Origin: a virus
Virus record (IMG/VR): IMGVR_UViG_3300024231_000017
Span: 1-53,055 of that record
DNA: 53,055 bases
Reading direction: 5' to 3' (one strand)
Made by a program: the position numbers and the translations under genes
Part shown: positions 8,573-17,233 of the stretch, piece by piece
How positions within the stretch are numbered: the stretch's first letter is position 1
Layout of the letters: the number at the start of each line of letters is the position of its first letter
Notes under the pieces: generated by a model
Database searches by the model: none
Seen by the model: only the letters and a program-made list of their open reading frames with translations
What the model was told of the DNA's origin: nothing

Positions 8573-8929
8573 TTACTGCTCCTGAATCTCTGAAATGTCT
8601 TTGTCTTCAAGACCTACACTATTAAACTTACGCAGCAGATGGTCCTCATGATGCTTCAGCAGCTTACCTAAGAATTCGTTGCCGCCGTGATGGTCTAAAG
8701 CCCACTGCAAGATCTGTTGCTGGGTTAGGTCACTGTAGTTAGTGAAGCCCGCGCCCAACTCGTCCGTGTCTAATACCGTTTCCACGGTTCCCACGCTCCA
8801 GACGTCATCGGGGTAGGTAGTATCAAAAAAATTAATCTCCCACCGTACTTCTTTACAAATATCGGTATGACCGTCCTGCTCTGGAATAGTTTTCAGGTCT
8901 ATTAAAGTCGCTTGATAATCAATGTTCAT
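8573..8929 (-). CDS. small acidic late protein
   Basis: A 118-aa acidic protein. The N-terminal half is beta-rich with VRWEINFFDT and VWSVGTVETVL, followed by TNYSDLTQQQILQWALDH. This arrangement (a beta sandwich, then 'sdLt..qil.W') is seen in small phage proteins encoded close to tail fibres (recalled, not searched). It overlaps the upstream gene by 11 bases and its stop is one base from the next start. Function unknown. Confidence 0.55.
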   Translation of the reverse strand: MNIDYQATLIDLKTIPEQDGHTDICKEVRWEINFFDTTYPDDVWSVGTVETVLDTDELGAGFTNYSDLTQQQILQWALDHHGGNEFLGKLLKHHEDHLLRKFNSVGLEDKDISEIQEQ

Positions 8930-9638
8930 TTGGTATGTCCTGTAAGGGTATATATTTTGCCAATCCAGTCCTGAGTTTTGCTGCCCGCTTGGCGGTTCTG
9001 GCTGATAGTTTTTCTACTTCTGGCAGCCCTTTAGAAAACGGCAATGCTTTTTCCATAGCGTAAGCAAACATCTCATTACCGTTAGCCTTGCCACTTTCAA
9101 AAACATCGACGTAGTTGAATACCGACGCTTGTTCCGCCAGCATTCCGTAATTCATTGCTTCTCTTGCACTAATCGCCGTTCTTACGATGGCATCACTTTT
9201 GTGATTCATGTGGCGCGGCATCCTTAGCCTTTTTACTTTCCCTAAAACCCCTTCATCCGTTTCCGGTATTCGGACCCAGCGCTTTGGGTTTATGACAAAA
9301 ACTGACAGGTCCATATGTTTTTTATTTGTATCATTCCCAACAAGCCGATATATGTGCCTGTTCTGTGGGCTGTCAGTAAACACTCCAGACCTACTGACAC
9401 AGATGTCATAGCTCTCAAGAAGCGCTCGCTTTGGCAAATCACCATCCTGTATGTCGAGCATAACTCCACTCTTAACGACTAAGCACAACTCGCTAGCATT
9501 ACGTAGCGCAGTCGATATAAAGCCCTTGTCGTAAGGTACTACTTCATAATCCCAGTCAGGCATGTTTGCCTCGATAGACCTAACCGTTAGCGCTTCGAGC
9601 TTGTTGCACTGTACTACCAAAATTTTTAGGCGCGACAT
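8919..9638 (-). CDS. putative glycosyltransferase (GT-A-like)
   Basis: About 239 aa, starting MSRLKILVVQCNKLEALTVR. This start has AAAAGG seven bases upstream, whereas the longer reading from 9695 lacks one. The first 80 residues look like a nucleotide-sugar binding Rossmann-like half: a hydrophobic strand, a helix, then LCLVVKSGVMLDIQDGDLP, where the acidic residues could play the DxD role. The C-terminus is a basic helical segment (SARTAKRAAKLRTGLAKY). It overlaps the upstream GT-B-like gene by 59 bases. A sugar-transfer role on virion fibres or host glycans is inferred; the family is not certain. Confidence 0.45.
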   Translation of the reverse strand: MSRLKILVVQCNKLEALTVRSIEANMPDWDYEVVPYDKGFISTALRNASELCLVVKSGVMLDIQDGDLPKRALLESYDICVSRSGVFTDSPQNRHIYRLVGNDTNKKHMDLSVFVINPKRWVRIPETDEGVLGKVKRLRMPRHMNHKSDAIVRTAISAREAMNYGMLAEQASVFNYVDVFESGKANGNEMFAYAMEKALPFSKGLPEVEKLSARTAKRAAKLRTGLAKYIPLQDIPNEH

Positions 9639-10500
9639 GTTCATACCTTTTGTACTTCTTGAAAAATTGCATGACTCGGTCATACGGGTTACCAATGGTC
9701 GTGGGTATTAACCCTGAGCTGGGGTCGCTCAAAATAGCCTTAAACCTTTCTGGTCGAAGTTGTCCTTTAACCTCTAACGCCCTGTAGATAGCAGTGTACG
9801 TACACCACTGATCTTTTTTCCCAAACGAGTACACTGTCTTACCTTTCGCTAGCGCTGCCAAACCCATCTCAGAGTTATCACAGAATCCCACAATCGCTGC
9901 CTGCTCCAGAAGCTGATGACCGCTAACTTTCTTTTCTATAACGGCATCGCCATATTTATGCAGCAAATGCTGGAAAGCTGGTGGAGCCGTTAGAGGATGG
10001 CATTTTAGTTTGGCTCCTTGACGCACAGCGTTGTCTATTTTTTTCCAGTCCGTAACTTTGTTTAAGATGTTAGTTCCTGCTAAAAAAACCACAAAATCAT
10101 GCCGATCCCTAGAAGAGCGCAAACGATATTTATCTGTCGTTGAACTCTTTATCGCGTCAAACGCAGCCTCACCCTCATCCGTAATCTCGCTAGTAGCCGC
10201 CTTTGCCATTGCCTCTGATGCAAACTTTTCGCTAGCTACTCGCATATAAAGAAATTGCGTTAACAGGTCTGTATATACATAGCCGTGAATCTTGTCCTCA
10301 TCAAAACTGTACCAAAGGTCGTACTCAACTTTTGTACCCTTATCCCATGTTTTTGGAATAAAGTTTTTCAGATCAATCAAGCCATGCTGGTCAGACGTCC
10401 GTAACACATTCCCGCTTTTAAAGAAGTGGGCTACTGGGTTCCCTAGCTCGTCGTTATCCGCTAACTTCTTCAAGTGCTCTCCTAAGTCTTTCCACCTCAT
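9580..10500 (-). CDS. putative glycosyltransferase (capsule-synthesis, GT-B-like)
   Basis: A 306-aa protein. Residues about 165-240 resemble the C-terminal half of capsular polysaccharide / GT-B transferases: KLKCHPLT (a conserved His-Pro), a helix, then a Ser/Asn turn and EMGLAALAKGKTVYSFGK, which matches the 'glEAl..gkpV..fG' donor-binding pattern. The start ATG at 10500 overlaps the end of a 47-aa coiled-coil gene. It sits directly after the 803-aa Thr/Ser repeat gene, so fibre glycosylation is an attractive but untested idea. Confidence 0.5.
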   Translation of the reverse strand: MRWKDLGEHLKKLADNDELGNPVAHFFKSGNVLRTSDQHGLIDLKNFIPKTWDKGTKVEYDLWYSFDEDKIHGYVYTDLLTQFLYMRVASEKFASEAMAKAATSEITDEGEAAFDAIKSSTTDKYRLRSSRDRHDFVVFLAGTNILNKVTDWKKIDNAVRQGAKLKCHPLTAPPAFQHLLHKYGDAVIEKKVSGHQLLEQAAIVGFCDNSEMGLAALAKGKTVYSFGKKDQWCTYTAIYRALEVKGQLRPERFKAILSDPSSGLIPTTIGNPYDRVMQFFKKYKRYEHVAPKNFGSTVQQARSANG

Positions 10501-10597
10501 CCTCGAGGTTTGCGATTCGATCTTCTGTTTCGCTGAAATGCTCCATAATCACCTCAAGAGCATTCTCTAGCTTTCCGTTAATATCAGAAAAATTCAT
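10454..10597 (-). CDS. 47-aa coiled-coil protein
   Basis: A short ORF between the Thr/Ser-repeat gene and the GT-B-like gene. Its ATG (10597-10595) overlaps the upstream TAA (TAATG) and its end overlaps the next start by 47 bases. The product begins MNFSDINGKLENALEVIMEH and continues as an acidic heptad-like helix ending VERLRRALEEVSG. It could trimerise or act as a chaperone for the repeat fibre. The real-gene call rests on the TAATG coupling and the regular heptads. Confidence 0.6.
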   Translation of the reverse strand: MNFSDINGKLENALEVIMEHFSETEDRIANLEDEVERLRRALEEVSG

Positions 10598-13008
10598 TAG
10601 TCTTCCGTCCATTGTGAGCCATCCCAATAACGACCGTTATGGGCGCTGCCGCTAGTTACTTCGGTTTGGTTTCCGGTCGCTGTAAGCCGCTCGTAAACAA
10701 CTGTTGATGTATTTCTGTTCGTGGTTGTTGCTCTGCTAGTTCCCGTTAGGTGGTTAGTAGAACGATTAGTCGTTGTGTCAAACGAAGTCGTGAACGCCGT
10801 AGTCGTCGCCTTGCTAGTGCTTGTATCAAACGCAGTCACGTAGCTGGTAGTCGTCGCGTTACTGGTGTCGGTGTTAAACGCAGTGCTAGTAGATTTACTT
10901 GTTCCGTGTGACGTACCAGTCGCATAAGCCGTAGTAGTAGACTTACTTGTTCCTCGCGATGTACCAGTGGCATACGTAGTAGTCGTAGACTTACTTGTGC
11001 CGTGCGATGTGCCAGTGGCGTATGTAGTCGTAGTAGATCTACTTGTGCCGCGAGATGTTCCAGTAGCAGTCAGATACGAAGTAGTCGTTGCCTTACTTGT
11101 GCCTCGACTCGTGTTTGTATTAAACGAGGTGGTGTAGGCAGTAACAGTCGCTTTACTAGTATTTGTATTAAACGAGGTTGTATAAGCAGTAACAGTCGCT
11201 TTACTAGTATTTGTATTAAACGCTGTAGTCGTAGACTTGCTCGTGCCATGAGACGTACCAAACGTAGTTGTATACGAGGTAGTGGTGCCCCTGCTTGTAC
11301 CGTGCGAAGTAGCAAACGTTGTTGTGAACGAGGTGGTCGTAGAATGACCAGTGCCTTTGCTCGTGTTTGTATTGAAGTAAGTAACGAAACTAGTTGTAGT
11401 TGCGTGAGACGTCCCGAACGTAGTCGTTGTATTAAACGAAGTTGTCGTAGCGCGCGAAGTCCCACGCGATGTGTTGTAGCTAGTTGTATAGCTTGTGGTA
11501 GTTGCTCTGCTAGTGCCGCGAGACGTGTTGTAGCTAGTTGTATAGCTTGTGGTAGTTGCTCTGCTAGTGCCTCGACTCGTAGCTGTATTAAACGAGGTGG
11601 TGTAGCTAGTAGTCGTTGCATGTGAAGTACCGCGACTAGTAGACCACGTACTTGAAGAGCTAACAATTCTGTAAATTCGGTACTGGTTAATTATCCCGAT
11701 ATACGAGTTGCCTGTCTGACCGTAGTAATCTCCTCTGTAGTAAGTAGTATTACCAGATGTGATGCTCGTAGTGCCGTTATAGGTGCTGTTGTTGCTAACT
11801 GTCACCCCACCCCAACGCCATACCGCACCCGTAGCCGAAAACTCTTCTATGCGGTTATTGGAGTCGAAGTACCCCCCAGACGATGGTGTCCGCGTTTGAG
11901 ATGTTCCCGATGTGTTGAAGGTCGTCGTGTAGCTAGTAGTAGTTGCATGTGAAGTACCGCGACTAGTAACTGTATTAAACGAGGTGGTGTAGCTCGTAGT
12001 CGTTGCATGTGAAGTTCCGTGACTAGTCCCATAAGTAGTCGTGTAGCTAGTAGTTGTCGATTTACTAGTGCCGTGACTAGTCCCAAAAGTAGTCGTGAAA
12101 CTAGTTGTAGTCGCTCTGGACGTACCAGTTGCCCGACTAGTGTTGTAACTCGTAGTCGTAGCTCGGCTCGTACCACGCGAGGTGCCAGTAGCAAATGTCG
12201 TAGTGTAATTAGTAGTAGTTGCGCGTGAAGTTCCACGACTCGTATTGTACGAAGTTGTGAAGCTCGTAGTCGTTGCATGTGAAGTTCCACGACTCGTATT
12301 GTAAGACGTGGTGTACGCAGTCGTAGTAGCTCTAGACGTGCCCGTTGCAAACGTTGTTGTCGTGGAGTGACTAGTCCCTCTAGAGGTACCAGTAGCAAAA
12401 GTCGTGGTAGTTGAGTGGCTAGTGCCACGAGATGTACCAGTTGCAAACGTTGTCGTGTAGCTCGTAGTAGTCGAGTGCGACGTACCTTTTGTCGTGTTGT
12501 AAGCAGTGACAAAGCTGGTCGTCGTAGCGTGGCTGGTATTCGTATTGTAAGCAGTGACGTAGCTAGTCGTCGTAGCATGGGCTGTGTTCGTATTGAACGC
12601 CGTGGTGTAAGCCGTTGTAGTAGCGTGGCTAGTAGTAGTGTCGTACGCAGTGACATAACTAGTAGTGGTTGCTCTAGAAGTACCAGTCGCAAAAGTCGTA
12701 GTGGTAGAGTGGCTCGTACCACGGGATGTGCCAGTCGCAAATACTGTTGTCGTTGCGCGGCTAGTACCTCGGGAAGTACCTGTTGCAAACGAAGTGGTAT
12801 ATGTAGTCGTTGTGTTAAAAGCGGTTGTAGTAGAGAACGCTGTTGTCGTGCCACGGCTTGTACCGTAGACAGCATTCCAAACTGTGCCAAGCGTGCCGTT
12901 ATTGTTAGCCACTACATAGTTAACGCCATAAAGGGTACCTAAGTCTCCCTTTACAAAAATCTGGGTAGGCTCTTTTAGAGTGCCACTGTCGTTAACTTTT
13001 ATAGACAT
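10597..13008 (-). CDS. Thr/Ser-rich tandem-repeat fibre protein
   Basis: An 803-aa protein. Residues about 1-50 form a non-repetitive cap (MSIKVNDSGTLKEPTQIFVK). Most of the rest is an array of roughly 17-20-residue units built from TSRGTS[RH]ATTTS[YF]TT[SA][YF]NT. The array is interrupted once by a Tyr/Gly-rich island (with FDSNNRIEEFSATGAVWRWG) and closed by NGRYWDGSQWTED. About every seventh position is aromatic and most others are Thr/Ser, as expected for a fibrous beta structure. GGGGAAG lies before the ATG. Similar 'TSRSTTT' fibres occur in marine phages (recalled, not searched). Two glycosyltransferase-like genes follow at once. Confidence 0.75.
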   Translation of the reverse strand: MSIKVNDSGTLKEPTQIFVKGDLGTLYGVNYVVANNNGTLGTVWNAVYGTSRGTTTAFSTTTAFNTTTTYTTSFATGTSRGTSRATTTVFATGTSRGTSHSTTTTFATGTSRATTTSYVTAYDTTTSHATTTAYTTAFNTNTAHATTTSYVTAYNTNTSHATTTSFVTAYNTTKGTSHSTTTSYTTTFATGTSRGTSHSTTTTFATGTSRGTSHSTTTTFATGTSRATTTAYTTSYNTSRGTSHATTTSFTTSYNTSRGTSRATTTNYTTTFATGTSRGTSRATTTSYNTSRATGTSRATTTSFTTTFGTSHGTSKSTTTSYTTTYGTSHGTSHATTTSYTTSFNTVTSRGTSHATTTSYTTTFNTSGTSQTRTPSSGGYFDSNNRIEEFSATGAVWRWGGVTVSNNSTYNGTTSITSGNTTYYRGDYYGQTGNSYIGIINQYRIYRIVSSSSTWSTSRGTSHATTTSYTTSFNTATSRGTSRATTTSYTTSYNTSRGTSRATTTSYTTSYNTSRGTSRATTTSFNTTTTFGTSHATTTSFVTYFNTNTSKGTGHSTTTSFTTTFATSHGTSRGTTTSYTTTFGTSHGTSKSTTTAFNTNTSKATVTAYTTSFNTNTSKATVTAYTTSFNTNTSRGTSKATTTSYLTATGTSRGTSRSTTTTYATGTSHGTSKSTTTTYATGTSRGTSKSTTTAYATGTSHGTSKSTSTAFNTDTSNATTTSYVTAFDTSTSKATTTAFTTSFDTTTNRSTNHLTGTSRATTTNRNTSTVVYERLTATGNQTEVTSGSAHNGRYWDGSQWTED
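10700..12870 (-). repeat. long degenerate tandem repeat array
   Basis: DNA-level tandem repeats of about 51-60 bp underlie the Thr/Ser protein (units like GTAGTCGTTGCATGTGAAGT on the plus strand). The units are degenerate and codon-shuffled. The array keeps other frames open by chance (for example 11847-12890), which are shadows and not genes. It is a likely hotspot for copy-number change. Confidence 0.8.
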
Positions 13009-13017
13009 GGCTTCCCC

Positions 13018-14634
13018 TTAACCCACTACATACCAAACGTGCCCATTTGCATATCCACTAGCACTTGTAGGAGCTGTAGTGACAACCGATTGTGTGCCTG
13101 CATTATTCAGTTTAGTGTGGTCCGCATCAGTGAACACGTTGGAATCACTGGCGCTTTCTACTAAGGCTCTGATCTCTGCTGCTGTTTGATCCTGTGTCGC
13201 ACCAGACTCAATACCATTGAGTTTAGTGTGATCCGCGTTTGTAAAATTGTTTTGCGATAACTGACCGTCCTGAACTGAGTACGTAGTATCCGTGAACACG
13301 GCACCGGAAGGGACGTCGGTTAAAACTTGAGAGTCATCAACCTTTCCGTCCAGCGCAGTTTGCAGTCCTGTAATAAAACTAATTGAGTGCGCGGATGGGT
13401 GAGAGTAGTTGTTCGCGTTTTCCGCAATGCCGTCCAGCTTTGTACCATCTACGGATACGTCACGACCATCGAACTCCTGCCCTGAAGCAAAGGTAATTGC
13501 TCCGGTCATGGTGCCACCCGCTTTCGGCAGCTTGGTGCCAATGCTGGTGCTTACTGTGGTAGCAAAGTTCGGGTCATCACCCAATGCAGCGGCTAGCTCG
13601 TTAAGGGTATCCATCGTAGCTGGAGATGAATCAACTAGGTTGCTGATCTGCGTTCCGACATATGTCTCGGTAGCGTAGCCAGACAAAGATTGATGACTAG
13701 TTAAATACCCTTCAGTCGAGTGATCACCCCAGCCATAGGCTGTATTCCAGTTAGCAGAGTTATCAGTGAACGGCAGGGAATAGTTGTTCGCGCTTTCGGC
13801 TATACCATCGAGTTTAGTCTTTAGCGTGGCTGTGAAGTTTTTCTGAGTTAAGCCACCGTCACCTACTGAATAGGTGGTATTAGTGTCAGTAGAACTAATG
13901 GTTCCGTCAACAGCTATAGCCACGTTAGTACCAGCGGTCAATGCAGCAACTACATTAGCAGTGTCAGTAACATCAGCGCTAGCCTCTACACCATCCAGTT
14001 TAGTCTTCAGTGCAGCAGTGAAGTTCTTTTCGGTAAGACCACCATCACCTACAGAATAGGTGGTGTTGTTGTCAGTAAAAACTGCATTCTCTGGGACGTT
14101 CGTTAGAACTTGAGAATCGTCTACCTTACCGTCCAGTGCTGACTGCAAGCCAGTTATAAAGCTAATTGGATGAGCCGTTGGATGACTGTACGATGTGCTA
14201 GCGACAGTAAAGTTAGGGTACGTTCCTGTAACACTGGTAGAACCAGATCCAGTTATAGATACAGTTTGATCTGGCGCAGTGTTTGTAAACTCGTTGTCTG
14301 AAACGCTGAGTCCAGAGCCAGCAGTGTAAGTCTGACCAGCATTTCTCAAATCTAGCAAAGCGCCAGCATTAACCCTAAGCGCTATATCAGCTCCAGACGA
14401 ATGACTTACGGCTGTCGTGTCATCTTGACCACGGAGAACTGTAAACGTGGTGCCAGATATCGCAGTAACCTTGACGATCTCAGAACTAGAACCTACTCCT
14501 ATAGTCGCATAGAAGTAATCCCCGCTCTCCAAGGTAGGGAACGAGGCTGCGCTGTTAACACTTATAGACGTTGCCGTATCGGAAACGCCACTAGCCAGCA
14601 ATGAGCTAGCTAGGTTCGAGAACTGAATCGCCAT
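13018..14634 (-). CDS. tail fibre protein with 'GLT-KNFT-KLDGI' repeats
   Basis: A 538-aa protein. The N-terminal 100 residues form a small beta domain (ATSISVNSAASFPTLESGDY, FTVLRGQDDTTA) common at the start of phage fibres. The rest repeats a module of the type TYSVGDGGLT-x-KNFT followed by LKTKLDGI(A/E), interleaved with ISFITGLQSALDGKV. An MTGAITF segment is also present. It is preceded by a GGAG SD at 14634. It is probably one of several fibre or spike components in the host-recognition block. Confidence 0.75.
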   Translation of the reverse strand: MAIQFSNLASSLLASGVSDTATSISVNSAASFPTLESGDYFYATIGVGSSSEIVKVTAISGTTFTVLRGQDDTTAVSHSSGADIALRVNAGALLDLRNAGQTYTAGSGLSVSDNEFTNTAPDQTVSITGSGSTSVTGTYPNFTVASTSYSHPTAHPISFITGLQSALDGKVDDSQVLTNVPENAVFTDNNTTYSVGDGGLTEKNFTAALKTKLDGVEASADVTDTANVVAALTAGTNVAIAVDGTISSTDTNTTYSVGDGGLTQKNFTATLKTKLDGIAESANNYSLPFTDNSANWNTAYGWGDHSTEGYLTSHQSLSGYATETYVGTQISNLVDSSPATMDTLNELAAALGDDPNFATTVSTSIGTKLPKAGGTMTGAITFASGQEFDGRDVSVDGTKLDGIAENANNYSHPSAHSISFITGLQTALDGKVDDSQVLTDVPSGAVFTDTTYSVQDGQLSQNNFTNADHTKLNGIESGATQDQTAAEIRALVESASDSNVFTDADHTKLNNAGTQSVVTTAPTSASGYANGHVWYVVG

Positions 14635-14643
14635 TTATGGCTC

Positions 14644-15090
14644 CTAGCTAGCTGAGACTACCCATGTGATGGAAAGACTATCGGTTGGGGCTTTGTTAAT
14701 GACACTGAATACAGTTCTGCAAAGCATTGTCCCGTTAGAGCTAGCATTTAGGATAGCCGCCTCAACTACACCAGCAGAAGAGGATGGAGTGTTAGCTGGG
14801 AAAGTCGCAACGTAAGTAACGTCATTCGAGCTAGCGGTGGTGCTAGTGAGCGCTACTCGGGCTACTTCTGAACCAAGAGTAGTGTCGCCAGCTGCCGCAG
14901 CAGTGTTCGACGTACCGATTGCCATATGGCTCATTACGCTAGCTGAAGTTCCAGCCATGCGAGATGCAACAAACACCTTGCCAGTAGTAACTACTAGGTT
15001 GGGGATTGATTGTGTTTCTTTGATGGCGCCGTCTTCTGCTATTAAATTAACAGTAAGATGCCCCTTTAGTTTTAGATCATCAACGATCAT
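14644..15090 (-). CDS. tail/virion structural protein
   Basis: A 148-aa beta-rich protein with SIPNLVVTTGKVFVASRM, then MSHMAIGTSNTAAAAGDTTL and ending SITWVVSAS. The 'hMaiGtg.taa...dt.L' motif is widespread in phage structural proteins encoded among fibre genes (recalled, not searched). The GGAGAC SD precedes the ATG. Likely a fibre-associated or decoration component; its exact position in the particle is unknown. Confidence 0.6.
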   Translation of the reverse strand: MIVDDLKLKGHLTVNLIAEDGAIKETQSIPNLVVTTGKVFVASRMAGTSASVMSHMAIGTSNTAAAAGDTTLGSEVARVALTSTTASSNDVTYVATFPANTPSSSAGVVEAAILNASSNGTMLCRTVFSVINKAPTDSLSITWVVSAS

Positions 15091-15104
15091 GGTATGTCTC
15101 CAGA

Positions 15105-16229
15105 TTAATCAGCATTAAGTATTGCATTACCGATCATTGCTTGATTAAAGAGGGCGCTTGCTACTACGTGCTCAATATCAAGAGAATCGACAATAAGTGT
15201 ACTGTCAGATTTTCCGATCCGTGGGGACAGTGTCGCTGCGTCATTTAGCGCGGTTGTATCTGTAGCTGACTTCGACGCATGGTAAGTCAGCAAATCTTGT
15301 ACCATTATAGAGTCTGTGAGAGGTTTTGACAAAGCAAATAATGATTGATCGGTCAAGCTAAACAGTTGATTTTGAATAGATTTGCCGACATTTGACTCTA
15401 ACGTATCCGTGATAGGTGCGCTGTCGGCTTTTACCTTACCTAAAGACAGTGCAGCCGCGTCACTCAGAGCGGTCTGGTCCGTAGATAATCTCGACGAATG
15501 CAAGCCCAGTGCCTCTGATAATCCTATGGAATCTGTTGCAGGCTTAGAGAAAGACAGTGATGCCTGATCAGTGAGGCTAAGAGATTCATTGTCAATAACT
15601 TTCCCAAAGCTAGCCTCTAGAGATTCGGTAAAGCCGAATACATTTGATTTAACACCCTCAACATCTTTGTTTATCTGTGCGAAATCATCCAAGGTGAAGA
15701 AGTCTTGCAAAGACTTAGACACGGCAAAAGAGTCTATCTGATCCGAAACTGTAAACTCATCATCGAACTCGCCGGTTACGGTAACGGCATTTTCATCTAT
15801 CAAAAAGACCCAGTTGTTTGGCTGTCTAGTTACCGTAAGCTGATCAGTTGTGATCACCTCCGATAGTTTATTGAGATTGATGTCAAGCGTGCTCGATTCA
15901 GAGAGGGTGGTGATGTCAGTCACCGCCTTGTTTGCATGAAGTGAGCTAGAGTCTGAAAGAGAAGTTGTATCTGTAAGCTGCTTGCCCACTGTAAACACGG
16001 CTTGTGATGAGAAGCCTAAGCTATCGCTAAGTCCTTTATCTAAAACAAATACAGCCGAATCGATTACAGCATAAGAATCTTTATACAATTGGATCGTTGA
16101 TTCAGGATTGACATGCACATCGAACATGTACAGATTGCGCCAATTTACAAGCGTAGAAGATGCGTCCATGTTCCGATAAGACACATCTATCTTTAGGGAC
16201 TTGTGGCGGATCAGCGCATATATAGCCAT
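15105..16229 (-). CDS. fibre protein with D-x-x-x-L-S-D-x repeats
   Basis: A 374-aa protein. The first 80 residues are a non-repetitive cap. The remainder is built of about 25-30-residue units such as GKQLTDTTSLSDSSSLHANK and SKPATDSIGLSEALGLHS. This periodic Ser/Thr/Asp/Leu pattern is typical of fibre proteins of marine phages with alternating strands and turns (recalled, not searched). It lies between a BppU-like gene and other fibre genes, so a receptor-binding or fibre-shaft role is inferred. Confidence 0.65.
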   Translation of the reverse strand: MAIYALIRHKSLKIDVSYRNMDASSTLVNWRNLYMFDVHVNPESTIQLYKDSYAVIDSAVFVLDKGLSDSLGFSSQAVFTVGKQLTDTTSLSDSSSLHANKAVTDITTLSESSTLDINLNKLSEVITTDQLTVTRQPNNWVFLIDENAVTVTGEFDDEFTVSDQIDSFAVSKSLQDFFTLDDFAQINKDVEGVKSNVFGFTESLEASFGKVIDNESLSLTDQASLSFSKPATDSIGLSEALGLHSSRLSTDQTALSDAAALSLGKVKADSAPITDTLESNVGKSIQNQLFSLTDQSLFALSKPLTDSIMVQDLLTYHASKSATDTTALNDAATLSPRIGKSDSTLIVDSLDIEHVVASALFNQAMIGNAILNAD

Positions 16230-16235
16230 CAGTCG

Positions 16236-16610
16236 TTAACCGAACTGGCTGCGGACTTTAAACTTTATAAGGTCAACCACGGTCTGAGAGCGGTTATTGG
16301 AGTCTGTAACTTCAATCTCTCCTTCGAAAACGCCACTGGATGCCAAGGTGTCTGAATCAAATAAGAAGGTAACCTTACCCTCAGTAGCTGAGGTTATCGT
16401 ACCAATAAGCGTATCTGTAAGATCGGTCTGCCCTATTTGCCGTATGCGTAAGCGTACCGTCCCATCAGTGAGGTTTAATGACGCAAAGGTTTCAGGGTCT
16501 CCCTCATCTAGTATCTGTCCAGCTGCCGCTGTATTACTATCCTTTAGTGTAATCTCGACTTCGGGGAGTTGATCTCCCTGAACAAGATCGATAGTCGTAA
16601 GGTATGCCAT
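16236..16610 (-). CDS. BppU N-terminal-like baseplate/fibre adaptor
   Basis: A 124-aa protein. It matches the layout of the BppU N-terminal domain: DLVQGDQLPEVEITLKDSNT, then VRLRIRQIG, LIGTITSATEGKVTFLF, and VFEGEIEVTDSNNRSQTV ending in DLIKFKVRSQFG. In lactococcal phages this domain attaches receptor-binding proteins to the baseplate. Here it follows the adaptor genes and precedes fibres, so it probably connects or caps fibres. It overlaps the upstream stop by one base. Confidence 0.7.
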   Translation of the reverse strand: MAYLTTIDLVQGDQLPEVEITLKDSNTAAAGQILDEGDPETFASLNLTDGTVRLRIRQIGQTDLTDTLIGTITSATEGKVTFLFDSDTLASSGVFEGEIEVTDSNNRSQTVVDLIKFKVRSQFG

Positions 16611-17233
16611 TAGATAAATGCCCTCGGTTTACAAGTCAACGAGCCACCACTAAAGCCGTACTTAACCTGTCTTATAACTTTACCCACACCTCTTTCAAAG
16701 AGCTGCTTATTAACGCCTGCCGCATTAGGGTTGGACCAAGGCTGCCCTGACATCATCTGCAAGCGGTACAGTGCGCCGTGAGCAATGGTCTCACGATGCT
16801 CTTTGCCTACGCTGTCTGGAATGCTTGAGCTAGATGACGTTGGCTTAACCGAATACAAAACCCTGAACGAATCGTTAGCTGCCGGAATGGGGGCTAGATA
16901 GAAGTCGGCGTTGTCTCTCTGAGCGTAATAAGCGGGAGTTCCCCGAGTATTTTCATCGCCAAGCCGCAAAAGCAGCTGGCTGTAGCTGATAGGGGTCAAC
17001 GCCTTCTTGTCGTTAAATATATCAAGTATGTGATTTAACTCTGTACCAGATGGCAGTGATACTGCGTACTCGTTTACACCGGCAATGACGGTGATGAACT
17101 CAGGCTCAGGAATATAGATATCTGTCCTTGAACAAAAATCAATTGCCGAGTCACGCACTGAGCGCTCTATAAGAAAGTCTGGAGCACCTTGCGCCTCGGG
17201 GCGCACGTACAGAGAAAAATCAGAATACTTCAT
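16610..17233 (-). CDS. head-tail adaptor/connector protein
   Basis: A 207-aa protein with FLIERSVRDSAIDFCSRTDIY, a beta segment (VIAGVNEYAVSLPSG), an 'AYYAQRDNADFYLAPIPAAN' turn, and late HRETIAHGALYRLQMMSGQP. This combination (an early helix beginning 'lR.Aai.FC..t', strands ending 'y.l.P.p', then a long helix) is characteristic of phage adaptor or neck proteins that extend the portal. It directly follows another adaptor-like gene, with start and stop overlapping by one base. Confidence 0.65.
   Translation of the reverse strand: MKYSDFSLYVRPEAQGAPDFLIERSVRDSAIDFCSRTDIYIPEPEFITVIAGVNEYAVSLPSGTELNHILDIFNDKKALTPISYSQLLLRLGDENTRGTPAYYAQRDNADFYLAPIPAANDSFRVLYSVKPTSSSSSIPDSVGKEHRETIAHGALYRLQMMSGQPWSNPNAAGVNKQLFERGVGKVIRQVKYGFSGGSLTCKPRAFI

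Noticed and set aside
10700-12870. CRISPR-like array
   Set aside because: Repeats are coding, degenerate, and have no uniform direct repeats separated by unique spacers; no cas genes.
11002-12942. Long open frames on both strands within the Thr/Ser repeat gene (for example 11002-11625 + and 11847-12890 -)
   Set aside because: They are frame shadows of the codon-repeat DNA: no ribosome-binding sites, low-complexity products, and the 803-aa frame is continuous and coupled to its neighbour.
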